A program made the translations under genes and the position numbers. A stretch of DNA of 14,852 nt from JAGTVG01 sp964389805 (GTDB lineage Bacteria > Bacteroidota > Bacteroidia > Cytophagales > Cyclobacteriaceae). Positions 1 through 8,257 of the stretch are shown here, in pieces. How positions within the stretch are numbered: the stretch's first letter is position 1; the number at the start of each line of letters is the position of its first letter. The stretch is from contig CAYMFU010000027.1 of the NCBI GenBank assembly GCA_964389805.1, forward strand, positions 1 to 14,852, in the 5' to 3' direction. The notes beneath the pieces are model-generated. The model was not told the origin of the DNA. It worked only from the letters and a program-made list of their open reading frames with translations, and did not search any database.

Positions 1-641
1 AGGGAGAAATTGAGTTTTTAAAGCTTCTGGAAACAAATCCAAATCATGCCTTTGCCAGAGCATATTATGGCCATCTTTTAATGTGTTTGGGCAGATCTGA
101 TGAGGCCTTAGATCAGGGTAAAATAGCCTTGGAGCTAGATCCACTGAATCCACTGATCCAGGCATTATATTCAATTATATTGTTGGACAGAGGAGAATAT
201 AATGAAGTAATCTCCTTAACAAAAGGTATTAATCATCCGCTCACATTGTATGCTTTGGATCTGGCTTATACCGCACAAGGTGAATACGAAAAGTCTTTTA
301 AAGCCTTAATGCAGAATTTAAAATATGTATATACAGATAGTATCTTATTTCCTGCACAAAAAATTTATAAGGACCATGGGTATAAGGCTGCTATTAAATA
401 TATCGCCGATATTTATGAAGAAAGATTCCGGAACAGCTATGTCATGCCCACCGATATAGCGTGGATATACCGCCCGGTATTAAATGAACCAGAAAAGATA
501 CTTGAATGGTTGGAAATTGGGTTTGAAATGAACGATCCCGGAATGCCTTACCTCGCTACTGGAGCTTTTCCATTTGATTTCATACGAGAAGATCCCAGAT
601 ATATTGAACTTTTAAAGAAAATGAACCTGCCATTGGATTGA
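1..641 (+). CDS. TPR-repeat C-terminal part of a cyclase/TPR protein (5' truncated by window edge)
   Basis: The reading frame is open to the left edge (first full codon at position 3), so the ATG at 81 is internal and the gene begins outside the window. The visible 212 or so residues are helical repeats with TPR features such as DEALDQGKIALELDPLNP. They align along their whole length with the C-terminus of the next gene, including the shared segments LDPLNPLIQALYS, KIY and the closing MNLP. From this paralogy I infer that the missing N-terminus carries a class III cyclase domain, a membrane helix and a TolB/FlgO-like domain, but none of that is visible. TPR domains usually bind proteins or peptides, and in this architecture they would lie outside the cytoplasm. 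The DNA of the two copies has diverged substantially, so the duplication is not recent. A stand-alone TPR protein cannot be excluded. Confidence 0.85.
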   Translation, partial: GEIEFLKLLETNPNHAFARAYYGHLLMCLGRSDEALDQGKIALELDPLNPLIQALYSIILLDRGEYNEVISLTKGINHPLTLYALDLAYTAQGEYEKSFKALMQNLKYVYTDSILFPAQKIYKDHGYKAAIKYIADIYEERFRNSYVMPTDIAWIYRPVLNEPEKILEWLEIGFEMNDPGMPYLATGAFPFDFIREDPRYIELLKKMNLPLD

Positions 642-862
642 TCTTCTCACTTCCCGACATTTCAACTCCGATCTTTAAAACAGGAGCGATTGAAGTTAGC
701 TAAGACTATAATTAAATTTATGCAGAAGTTCTCCAATTTTTTGTAAATTGTCTTTAGTTTGCTGGGAAAACCTTGGTTTTATCATTCTCATTCGCGTTAA
801 TCCTGAATTTCTGAGTCATTTTCCTATCCAGATTTTAGGATAATATTATTGAATCCAATTAG

Positions 863-2887
863 ATGCAACAGCGGAAATTAGCGGCTATTATGTTCACCGA
901 TATCGTCGGTTATACTTCCCTGATGGGGAGCGATGAAAAAAAAGCGTTTGAATTCATACGGAAGAATCGACGCATTCATTGGCGGCTTATCAAAAAATAT
1001 AAAGGACGCTTACTAAAAGAGATGGGAGATGGAATACTCGCAAGCTTCTCTTCCAGCATCGATGCCATTAAATGTGCCTTATCAATTCAAAATGCTGTCA
1101 AAGAATTAGATATTCCCTTACGAATTGGGATTCATCAAGGAGACGTGATCTTTGAGAAAAAGGACGTCTTAGGGGATGGTGTGAATATTGCTTCCAGGAT
1201 CCAGAGCATAGCTGATACCCATGGTATTACTATATCGGAAACGATATATAAGGATATCAAAAACCAAAAAGGATTAGGTACAGAATTTCTAGGTAATAAG
1301 ACCCTTAAAGGGATTGATTCTCCCGTAGGTGTTTATAAAGTTTCCATATTTGAAGAGGGCTTTCTGGATTATATCATTGATACAGGAGAATTAGTCAAAC
1401 CTTTTAGTTCAAGGAGGGTGCCATTAATAGTTGGAATTCTATTCATCGCATTGATTGTATATGCCGGGTATTATTTTTTGTCAAGGAACACAGAGGAGTT
1501 TTCTGATTCGAATAAATCCATACTCGTCCTCCCTTTCGATAATTATACAGGGACCGATACACTTGAATACTTCGTTGCGGGTATGCATTCATCCCTGATT
1601 GGAGATATAGGAAAGATCAGTTCCCTTCAAGTAAAATCAAAGACAACTTCAAATGCCTATAAGGATGTTGAGAAATCAATTCCGGAAATTGCGGAGGAAC
1701 TGGGGGTGAATATAATTATAGAAACTTCAGTCATGTGTCTGGGAGACAGCATTTGTCTTCAGGTCAAGGTCATCAGTCCATTTCCTGAAGAAAAAACATT
1801 GTGGGTTGAGGATTTTAAAGAGGAAAAAAGTCAAATTCTTAGTTTATATAATCGGGTGACAAAAGAAGTCTCAAAGGAAATCAATATCATATTGACTCCA
1901 CGGGAAGAAAAGGTGTTCTCTGAGTCAAGAACTGTGGATAATGAAGTATATGATTTATACATGAGAAGTCATGTTTATTGGGACCAGTTATCAAAAGAAG
2001 CTTTGAATAGGGCAAAGGAATACCTGACGCTCGCCATTTCTAAAGATCCCGATTGGGCACCTCTTTATGCAGGACTGGCAAAGGTTTGGGTTGGACTTGC
2101 GCAAATGGGACATGTTTCGCCTGAAATAGCCTTGCCTTTTATTTATGAGAACTTAAATAGTGCAATGGAACTAGATCCAAACTATCTTGATTCACGTTTT
2201 ACAAATGCAGTAATTGGTGTATGGATAGAATGGGATTGGGCAAAAGGCGAAAATGAGTTTCTTGCAGCCCTGGAAATAAATCCAAATGATGTCATGTCCA
2301 GAATTTATTTTTCACACTTATTGATGATCTTAGGACAGTTGGATGAGGCATTGGAACAAGGGAAGATTGCAATGGAATTAGATCCTCTAAATCCATTAAT
2401 ACAGGCATTATATTCTGTCGTACTAACTGACGCAGGTAATTATCAAGAGGCAATGACTCTTTGTGAGAAGGCCCTGCTTTCTGATCCGGGTAATTTCTTT
2501 GCGGCATTTATTCTTGAAGTTGCTGCAATTAATAATAACGATTATGAAATGGCTTTTAACATTGGAATGCAAATTGTCACATTAGATGATGATGTTAAAA
2601 ATGCCATAGCAAAAATCTATAAAGAACAAGGTTATCAAGTGGCCTTTAATGCTACCATTGATTCATTGGAAGAGAGATCCAAAGAAAATTATGTTTTACC
2701 AATTGATATGGCATGGAGATATTCCCGGCTTGAAAATGCTGATAAAGTAATGGAATGGCTTGAAAAAGGGTATGAAGTACATGATCAAAATATGCCATAT
2801 ATCTACGCAAACTATGGAGATTTAGAATTTATTAAAGACGATCCCAGGTTTATCGAACTATTAAGGAAAATGAACTTACCGCACTAA
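863..2887 (+). CDS. Membrane class III adenylate cyclase with TolB/FlgO-like and TPR domains
   Basis: This 674-residue protein probably makes cAMP from ATP. Residues 5-165 form a class III cyclase domain with all expected catalytic positions. D13 (FTDIVGYTSL) and D56 (MGDGILASF) are the metal ligands, K52 and D101 are at the adenine-selecting positions, and N108 and R112 in GDGVNIASRIQ are the transition-state residues. The Lys/Asp pair favours ATP over GTP. One membrane helix follows at about 186-206. Residues 219-345 resemble the TolB/FlgO-like domain often found in such cyclases (SILVLPFDNYTG, YFVAGMHSSLIGDI, AEELGVNIIIETSV). TPR-type repeats fill about 360-674. The predicted topology has the cyclase inside and the sensory repeats outside. 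The ATG at 863 has no clear Shine-Dalgarno site, as is common in Bacteroidota. It lies 221 bases after a paralogue, so it may have its own promoter. The ligand is unknown. Confidence 0.92.
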   Translation: MQQRKLAAIMFTDIVGYTSLMGSDEKKAFEFIRKNRRIHWRLIKKYKGRLLKEMGDGILASFSSSIDAIKCALSIQNAVKELDIPLRIGIHQGDVIFEKKDVLGDGVNIASRIQSIADTHGITISETIYKDIKNQKGLGTEFLGNKTLKGIDSPVGVYKVSIFEEGFLDYIIDTGELVKPFSSRRVPLIVGILFIALIVYAGYYFLSRNTEEFSDSNKSILVLPFDNYTGTDTLEYFVAGMHSSLIGDIGKISSLQVKSKTTSNAYKDVEKSIPEIAEELGVNIIIETSVMCLGDSICLQVKVISPFPEEKTLWVEDFKEEKSQILSLYNRVTKEVSKEINIILTPREEKVFSESRTVDNEVYDLYMRSHVYWDQLSKEALNRAKEYLTLAISKDPDWAPLYAGLAKVWVGLAQMGHVSPEIALPFIYENLNSAMELDPNYLDSRFTNAVIGVWIEWDWAKGENEFLAALEINPNDVMSRIYFSHLLMILGQLDEALEQGKIAMELDPLNPLIQALYSVVLTDAGNYQEAMTLCEKALLSDPGNFFAAFILEVAAINNNDYEMAFNIGMQIVTLDDDVKNAIAKIYKEQGYQVAFNATIDSLEERSKENYVLPIDMAWRYSRLENADKVMEWLEKGYEVHDQNMPYIYANYGDLEFIKDDPRFIELLRKMNLPH

Positions 2888-3301
2888 GTTCTACCTTTAA
2901 TAAAAATGAAGTAATAATTAAAACAAAAAATGAATCCAGAATAAGCCCGGTTATTCATAGGGATGGAGAATGACCAGGTTATCTTTTAAACCAACATTTA
3001 CATTCAAATAAATCTCTGATTATTAGCTGAATTATAACTTTCTAAATATAATTATTATTGATTTTCCTTGAAATCCCATCAATGCCACTTTAATAGGTTC
3101 ATATGTATTATTTCAATGATTCCTAATGAACTATAAATCACGACTTTTTGTTATTCTAGTATAATTCGATTCTTTATAAGAAAGTGTCTTTTCTTAATAT
3201 AATGTATATAGCTCTGCATGAAACAGGGCAGGGAAAGTTTTCAAACTCAATGTGCTATTAGGCCTACTGAGCTGAATAAATTAACCATAAAAAATATTAC
3301 T
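2888..3301. other. AT-rich intergenic region without a recognised gene
   Basis: About 410 bases separate the cyclase stop from the preferred start of the next gene. The stretch is very AT-rich and has frequent stops in the frames I read on both strands. I see no RNA gene, long repeat or convincing promoter. Short AT-rich inverted repeats occur (for example AAGAAA at 3178-3183 and TTTCTT at 3190-3195) but are no stronger than expected by chance. An in-frame ATG at 3218 could extend the downstream gene into this region. Confidence 0.5.
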
Positions 3302-4330
3302 ATGAAACGGAAAATTGGCATTTTAATGTTTTGGATGGGGATTGCCGGTTTGCTTTTCAATTATATATTACAATGGATCACAAGTCCGATTTTTAAAAAT
3401 AACACACCAGAAGAATTAGCAGAGACAATCTGGGCAACGGATGGATTTTTATTCGTTTTTAATGGTTATTTAACTTTCGCATGTCTTGGATTGTCGATAA
3501 TTGGCGTATTGCTTTATACCGCAAGAAAAGGATCCTTGTTCTGGTTGTGGGGATTCATTCCGTTTATTGCATTTGGCTGGCTAAGCATTCTACACCCCAC
3601 TCAAAGCCTTGCTGCGATTTTCGGAATTGGAGGCGGAATTATTACCTTGTCCTATCTTGGTTTGCTTTGGATCTGGTTAAAAGCACCTGCTAATAATATA
3701 GGTATATCGAAAAAAGGGAAAAATATCCAGCTTATCGGTTATTCCTTCCTTTATGTGTGTGCTTTGTTTTTATGCATATTCATTGGCACACCCAGGCATC
3801 CAGGCTTGGCAAATATCGCCATTGCCAGTGGGGAAAGTATCGTAATTTCTTTCAGTATTGGCTTTCTGCTTCTGGCCATTGGGCATTATTTAACAACTAT
3901 CGGTACAAACAATACTGAAGATCAAAAAGTGGAAGCTAAGAAGCTTATGGAACTTTCCAGGCTATGGGCCCAGTCTGCATCAGCCAGTGATACTGATAAA
4001 ACCCTAGGCTTTTGGGCTGAAGATGCTGTCGTTATGATGCCAGGACAGCCAACATTAAGAGGTCACGCCGCCATTAAGCAAATGGTGGATAGCAGTATGC
4101 AAATGCCTGGTTTTGAAGTGAAATGGGAATCCAAGGAGGCATTTGTATCCCAAAGTAGGGATCTGGGGTATGCATTGGTTCACAACTACTTTAAAATGCC
4201 TGATCCAGAGGGTAACATTGTCACTACCTTTAGTAAAGGTGTTGAAATATGGAAAAAGCAGGATGACGGATCTTGGAAAAATATAGTTGATATATTCAAT
4301 GAGGATCCTACATTGACTTCAATTGATTAA
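3302..4330 (+). CDS. Six-helix membrane protein fused to a C-terminal DUF4440/SnoaL-like (NTF2-fold) domain
   Basis: I prefer the ATG at 3302 (MKRKIGILMFWMGIAG) because the first membrane helix follows at once. The in-frame ATG at 3218 would add 28 polar residues with no sign of function. From 3302 the protein has 342 residues. Six hydrophobic segments lie at about residues 5-24, 48-72, 78-97, 101-126, 142-162 and 179-198, with no charged catalytic motif. A soluble domain of about 130 residues follows. It matches the DUF4440/SnoaL-like pattern: EDAVVMMPGQPTLRGHAAI near its start and GVEIWKKQDDGSWKNIVDIF near its end. This NTF2-like fold makes small pockets used by isomerases, cyclases and binding proteins, so the substrate cannot be predicted. 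Joining it to an integral membrane domain is unusual. Two further NTF2-like units follow on the same strand. The fusion is within one open frame, so it is not a sequence-end artefact. Confidence 0.8.
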   Translation: MKRKIGILMFWMGIAGLLFNYILQWITSPIFKNNTPEELAETIWATDGFLFVFNGYLTFACLGLSIIGVLLYTARKGSLFWLWGFIPFIAFGWLSILHPTQSLAAIFGIGGGIITLSYLGLLWIWLKAPANNIGISKKGKNIQLIGYSFLYVCALFLCIFIGTPRHPGLANIAIASGESIVISFSIGFLLLAIGHYLTTIGTNNTEDQKVEAKKLMELSRLWAQSASASDTDKTLGFWAEDAVVMMPGQPTLRGHAAIKQMVDSSMQMPGFEVKWESKEAFVSQSRDLGYALVHNYFKMPDPEGNIVTTFSKGVEIWKKQDDGSWKNIVDIFNEDPTLTSID

Positions 4331-4397
4331 ACACTACAATCCATAAAAAGAATAACACTTTTATTTGGAATTTTCTTTTGAAACCAATCCTAATACG

Positions 4398-4871
4398 ATG
4401 GAAACACTTACAGAAAAAGAAGCCCATGAAAAACTTCTTAAATATCAGATGATAGAAGCTACAGAAGCCAGAAATATTGAGATTATCCATAGAGCCTACA
4501 AGTATCTAGACGATCAAAACTTAGAGGCATGGAGGAATCTGATGTCCGCTGATTGTCAGGGTTATCTGGGTAGTACAGAGGAGCCTATGAATTTTGATGA
4601 TTTTATTCCTATAATAAAATCATTTTATGCTGCGTTCCCAGATTATAAACACATTACGGAAGATATATTCGCCAAAGGGGATTATGTGGTTTCACGTATG
4701 AGGTACACGGGTACCCATTTAAAAAAATTCATGGGACTGGATTCTACCGGTAAGAAGATTGAATATAAGGGCATATTCATTTTTAAACTTGCCAATGGTA
4801 AAATTACAGAAGTTTATGGCATAGAAGATGAATTAAAGATGATGAGCCAACTTGGTCTTCAATTACAATAA
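4398..4871 (+). CDS. SnoaL-like polyketide cyclase/ester cyclase family protein
   Basis: This is a 157-residue soluble protein with no signal peptide. The first ATG is at 4398; a TTG at 4365 would add 11 residues but is less likely. Residues 25-150 match the SnoaL-like (NTF2-fold) family: FYAAFPDYKHITEDIFAKGD at about 77-95, then a long strand with RMRYTGTHLKKFMGLDSTGKK, and the closing LANGKITEVYGIEDELKMMSQLGL. In SnoaL-type enzymes this fold catalyses aldol ring closure, but most bacterial members have no known reaction, so I give only the fold. It starts 67 bases after the membrane/NTF2 fusion and lies just ahead of a decayed NTF2 fragment, which suggests a small co-transcribed group. No polyketide synthase gene is present nearby, which argues against a role in polyketide assembly. 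Confidence 0.8.
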   Translation: METLTEKEAHEKLLKYQMIEATEARNIEIIHRAYKYLDDQNLEAWRNLMSADCQGYLGSTEEPMNFDDFIPIIKSFYAAFPDYKHITEDIFAKGDYVVSRMRYTGTHLKKFMGLDSTGKKIEYKGIFIFKLANGKITEVYGIEDELKMMSQLGLQLQ

Positions 4872-4907
4872 CAAAAAATACAATAACCAACGCACAACTT
4901 TAAATAA

Positions 4908-5111
4908 AATATTGTGGAAGTTGACTTTTACAGTAGTTCATATGCCGTTTCTGTTGACCTCGCCATCCATAGATATTCCTATAAATTATTGCTCACACCA
5001 AAGAATGGCAGGGATCCTGTCACTGAAATTGGACATGGAATAAAGACGTATAAAAAACATAGGGAAGGGGCCTGGAAGTTACAATTTGATATATGGACCA
5101 ATCCGGATTAA
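4908..5111 (+). pseudogene. Decayed C-terminal fragment of a DUF4440/SnoaL-like domain protein
   Basis: The frame opens at 4908, directly after a TAA at 4905, and runs to a TAA ending at 5111. It has no ATG near its beginning, only a GTG at 4914. The translation closely follows the second half of a DUF4440-like domain: SVDLAIHRYSYKLLLTPKNG, then GHGIKTYKKHREGAWKLQFD and a final DIWTNPD. The last part resembles the matching segment of the membrane fusion gene (GVEIWKKQDDGSWKNIVDIF). The N-terminal half of the fold, about 60-70 residues, is missing. In-frame stops at 4884 and 4905 and non-coding-looking bases fill the 36 positions before it. I infer a 5' deletion of a third NTF2-like gene. The alternative is a short translated protein from GTG, but half of this fold would not be expected to be stable. 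Confidence 0.6.
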
Positions 5112-5243
5112 CTATATAATCTTAATCCTTTTTTTAAATTTAAAGCGGATATACTTTGTAATATAATTAGTTTAAATCCCTTCAACGAATTTACTTTCTG
5201 GACAATTCTTTTTAAATTAAAAAAAGTATCAATTTTTTCACAT

Positions 5244-6578
5244 ATGAAACTAAAAACCAAAAATCTCGATGCCAACCGGCGAAAATTCATAAAAGACACC
5301 TCCTTATTAGCAGGAACAATATTGACTACTCCATTAACGGTATCCGCATCAGCCCATGTAACAGGAAGTGATGTGATAGAGGTTGCCCTGATCGGATGCG
5401 GGGGCAGGGGGACCGGGGCCGCTTCTCAGGTTCTTACAACTAACCCATCAACCAAACTTGTGGCGATGGTAGAGCCTTTCCAATCCAGGTTAGACACTTC
5501 CTATAAGAACTTATTGGAGAAATTTGGAAAGGAAAGAGTGGCTGTACCGACTGATCATCAATTCACAGGCCTTGATGAATATAAAGATGCCATGCAATTG
5601 GCCGACCTGGTATTACTATGCACACCTCCTGGTTTCCGGCCGGATCATCTTGAAGAGGCGGTCAAGCAAGGTAAAAATGTATTTTGTGAAAAACCGGTTG
5701 CTACTGATGTGCCAGGTGTGAAAAAAGTATTGGCATTAGCTGATGAAGCGGAGAAGAAAGGTCTGAAAGTACTGGTCGGTCATCACCTAAGGTATCAGAA
5801 AAGTATAATCGAGAGTGTGGAGAGATTACAAAATGGTGATATCGGCGATATCATAGCGATGAATTGCTACTTTAATTCTGCAGGTGTTTGGGTAAGGCAC
5901 AGGAAACCGGAGATGAATGAACTGCAATATCAGGTGTGGAACTGGTATTATTTCAACTGGCTCTGCGGGGATCATATCGTGGAACAACATGTTCATGATA
6001 TCGACTATATGAACTGGATCAAAGGAACACACCCCATCAAGGCTCAGGGTATGGGCGGTCGAGAAGTCAGAACCGGTAATGAATACGGACAGATCTTTGA
6101 TCATCATTATGTGGAATATGAGTACCCGGATGGCTCCATCTTTAACAGCCAGTGCAGGCATCAACCAAGAACCTGGTCCAACTGGTCCGATCGGGTCTGG
6201 GGTACGGAGGGATATATGGATAGTATACCAGGCACTCAACAACTTACCATTCAGGATAGAAAAGGTAAAGAATTATTCAGATATGATGGTGGAGACGATG
6301 GATCGCCACATCAGATCGAACAGGATGTTTTTATTAAGAAAATCATAAATGATGAACCCATAAATCAGATTGAGCGGGGTGCCATCAGTACAATGACCGC
6401 GATCCTGGGAAGAATGGCCACATATACTGGACAGAAGATTACCTGGGAAGAAGCTATGGGTTCAGAAGAGAAACTCGTGCCAGACAATTTGATATCATGG
6501 GATGTGAATCCTCCAGTAGTTCCCTTAGCAGATGGTAGCTATCCAATACCAGTACCTGGAAAGACTCAAGTTTTATAA
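5244..6578 (+). CDS. Tat-exported Gfo/Idh/MocA family NAD(P)-dependent oxidoreductase
   Basis: This 444-residue protein starts with a twin-arginine signal (NRRKFIKDTSLLAG, residues 11-24) and a cleavage-like ASA near residue 37, so it is probably exported already folded with its cofactor. Residues 44-165 form a Rossmann domain: the dinucleotide loop is VALIGCGGRGTGAA (47-60), and CEKPVAT (148-154) carries the family's EKP lysine. The C-terminal alpha/beta domain includes GDHIVEQHVHDID (242-254), where the catalytic Asp/His residues of this family usually lie. Members oxidise or reduce sugars and related polyols. The specific substrate cannot be told. Exported members are known, such as glucose-fructose oxidoreductase, which keeps tightly bound NADP. 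The NAD-dependent GH109 glycosidases share this fold, but they lack the EKP motif seen here. The start ATG at 5244 directly precedes the Tat signal. A propeller gene follows after 57 bases. Confidence 0.93.
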   Translation: MKLKTKNLDANRRKFIKDTSLLAGTILTTPLTVSASAHVTGSDVIEVALIGCGGRGTGAASQVLTTNPSTKLVAMVEPFQSRLDTSYKNLLEKFGKERVAVPTDHQFTGLDEYKDAMQLADLVLLCTPPGFRPDHLEEAVKQGKNVFCEKPVATDVPGVKKVLALADEAEKKGLKVLVGHHLRYQKSIIESVERLQNGDIGDIIAMNCYFNSAGVWVRHRKPEMNELQYQVWNWYYFNWLCGDHIVEQHVHDIDYMNWIKGTHPIKAQGMGGREVRTGNEYGQIFDHHYVEYEYPDGSIFNSQCRHQPRTWSNWSDRVWGTEGYMDSIPGTQQLTIQDRKGKELFRYDGGDDGSPHQIEQDVFIKKIINDEPINQIERGAISTMTAILGRMATYTGQKITWEEAMGSEEKLVPDNLISWDVNPPVVPLADGSYPIPVPGKTQVL

Positions 6579-6603
6579 TTGGCATTTTAAAGTAGACTTG
6601 AGT
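6564..6603. repeat. 8-bp perfect inverted repeat spanning the stop codon of the oxidoreductase gene
   Basis: ACTCAAGT at 6564-6571 and ACTTGAGT at 6596-6603 are exact reverse complements separated by 24 bases, with the TAA stop at 6576-6578 inside the loop. No T-run follows, so it does not look like an intrinsic terminator. It might affect mRNA processing between two co-transcribed genes, or be chance. Confidence 0.3.
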
Positions 6604-6635
6604 AAGAAAAGTAGCAGTAATCTAACAGACAAACT

Positions 6636-8120
6636 ATGAAATTGCGACCATTATTTTGCGGTCTCTTATTGGTGTCAGTAGTGTTATTGAATCAATCAGT
6701 TTTTCCGCAGGATACAAGTACAAATATATGGCCTCAATTCAGGGGAATAAACTGTTCAGGTCTTGCGCAGCCCGGGCAGATCCCACCAGTTGACCTGGAA
6801 TCCCCAGAGAAGTTAATCTGGAAATCACAGCTTCTTTCAGGAGCATCATCACCATGTATCTGGGGGGATAGGATCTTCCTGACAGGATTTGATAAAGATA
6901 AACAACAACTCCAGGTTATGTGCTTTAATAGATTGAATGGGAAACAGCTCTGGAATCAAATTGTTCCTGCAAAGGAAATCGAACCGTATCATGCATCTGC
7001 AAATCCGGCTGATGCTACTCCAGTCACAGATGGAAATAGAATATATATCCATTTTGGTTCCTATGGGTTGTTATGTTATGATTTTGAGGGGAATAAGATC
7101 TGGACTTATGAATTACCAGTCAACACAGATAAATTCGGTTCAGGGACTTCCCCCATCCTGGCTGGTAATAAGGTTATTCTGTTGGTACGACGATTAGCTA
7201 CAAAGGAGCGTTATCTTCTGGCACTCGATTCCAAAGAGGGTGAACAGGTTTGGAAACAGACCCTAATAGAGGCAGGGTATTCTACACCTGTAATATGGGG
7301 TAATGATGTGGTTGTTCATTGTGAAGGATTTATTGGAGGCTATAGTATAAATGATGGTTCCAGAAGCTGGTATGTTTTAGTTAAAACCCATGGAGAAAGT
7401 ACACCAATTGTTCATGAAGATAATCTGTATGTGAATACCTGGCATTATCTCGGTCATCTGGATTATCCAAAGGTAAATATCGGAAGAGATGAATTTGTTT
7501 CTGAATATGATAGTAACGATGACTCACTCATAAGTAGAGATGAGTTTCCAAAAGCATTGTTCCCGGTACAGAAATCTGAAAATGATGGTATGTCAAATGA
7601 ATCCAATGGGAATCATGTGGAAGTTTGGAACTGGTTTGATACCGATAAAGATAACTTTTTGGATAAAATGGAGCTGCAAAGATATCTGGATTTTTGTATG
7701 GCGATCGATCACGGCATTGTTGCTTTCAAATACGGTGGGAAAGGGAACATTTCAACTAGTAATCTGCTATGGAGAGAAACAGAAAATGTAGCGGAAGTCC
7801 CTTCTCCACTTTATTTTAAAGACCGGATATACGTTATAAAAAACGGTGGTTACATTAGTTGTGTGAATGCACAAACGGGTAGACTCATTTACAAAACACG
7901 CATAAAAGGAACCGGCCCATACTTTGCTTCTCCGGTAGCTGCCCATGATCAAATTTATATATCTGCCCACAATGGCAAGATGGTGGTTCTGGCTACTGGT
8001 GATGAACTGAAAATCATATCTGTCAAAAATTTTGGAGAAAAAATCCTGGCTAGCCCCGCCATTGTGGATAATAAACTTTACATAAGAACAGATACCTACC
8101 TATACGCTTTTGGCGATTGA
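6636..8120 (+). CDS. Secreted PQQ-type beta-propeller protein with two inserted EF-hand loops
   Basis: This is a 494-residue protein with a signal peptide (hydrophobic residues 5-19, likely cleavage after about 25). The mature part begins with WPQFRG, a signature of secreted PQQ-like propeller proteins in Bacteroidota and Planctomycetota. Blades show the usual repeat of a small hydrophobic strand, D/N-G and a W or Y: LNGKQLWNQ (100-108), EGNKIWTYEL (151-160), EGEQVWKQ (201-208) and NAQTGRLIYK (411-420). A segment at about 280-355 interrupts the propeller and carries two canonical 12-residue calcium loops, DSNDDSLISRDE (292-303) and DTDKDNFLDKME (335-346). I do not see the residues of a quinoprotein dehydrogenase active site, so a binding or scaffold role is as likely as an enzyme. 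It probably shares a transcript with the upstream oxidoreductase, and both would act in the periplasm or beyond. Confidence 0.85.
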   Translation: MKLRPLFCGLLLVSVVLLNQSVFPQDTSTNIWPQFRGINCSGLAQPGQIPPVDLESPEKLIWKSQLLSGASSPCIWGDRIFLTGFDKDKQQLQVMCFNRLNGKQLWNQIVPAKEIEPYHASANPADATPVTDGNRIYIHFGSYGLLCYDFEGNKIWTYELPVNTDKFGSGTSPILAGNKVILLVRRLATKERYLLALDSKEGEQVWKQTLIEAGYSTPVIWGNDVVVHCEGFIGGYSINDGSRSWYVLVKTHGESTPIVHEDNLYVNTWHYLGHLDYPKVNIGRDEFVSEYDSNDDSLISRDEFPKALFPVQKSENDGMSNESNGNHVEVWNWFDTDKDNFLDKMELQRYLDFCMAIDHGIVAFKYGGKGNISTSNLLWRETENVAEVPSPLYFKDRIYVIKNGGYISCVNAQTGRLIYKTRIKGTGPYFASPVAAHDQIYISAHNGKMVVLATGDELKIISVKNFGEKILASPAIVDNKLYIRTDTYLYAFGD

Positions 8121-8172
8121 TTTCTTACCTGTAATTTTATGGATTTTGGCGGTGTTCATGCAATCTATGATA

Positions 8173-8190
8173 AACCTTTTTCATAAGGTT
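8173..8190 (+). terminator. Possible weak terminator hairpin after the propeller gene
   Basis: AACCTT (8173-8178) and AAGGTT (8185-8190) can form a 6-bp stem with a 6-base loop, followed by ATTTTGAT. The stem is short and has few G-C pairs, and the T-run is poor. Its place 53 bases after a stop codon and before the next gene supports the call only slightly. Confidence 0.25.
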
Positions 8191-8257
8191 ATTTTGATCT
8201 CTCGAATAATATGACTTGGCATGATGCTTGCTCTGAATTATACTACAACCCACTGCC

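Noticed and set aside
642..862. Bacteroidota promoter (TTTAGTTTG near 751) before the cyclase gene
   Set aside because: The -7 match is imperfect and no -33 TTG occurs at the right distance.
3178..3195. AAGAAA/TTTCTT hairpin before the membrane protein gene
   Set aside because: It is six A/T-rich pairs in a very AT-rich region and is expected by chance.
4852..5043. Plus-strand open frame overlapping the end of the SnoaL-like gene
   Set aside because: Another frame over the same stretch (4908-5111) gives a clear DUF4440 C-terminus, so this one is a shadow.
5826..6242. Open frame of 138 codons on the minus strand inside the oxidoreductase gene
   Set aside because: It is antisense to a well-supported gene with full family motifs, and its translation has no recognisable domain or signal.
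5244..6578. GH109 NAD-dependent glycosidase as the function of the Tat-exported oxidoreductase
   Set aside because: Length and Tat signal would fit, but the EKP motif and DxxxH region match classical Gfo/Idh/MocA dehydrogenases instead.
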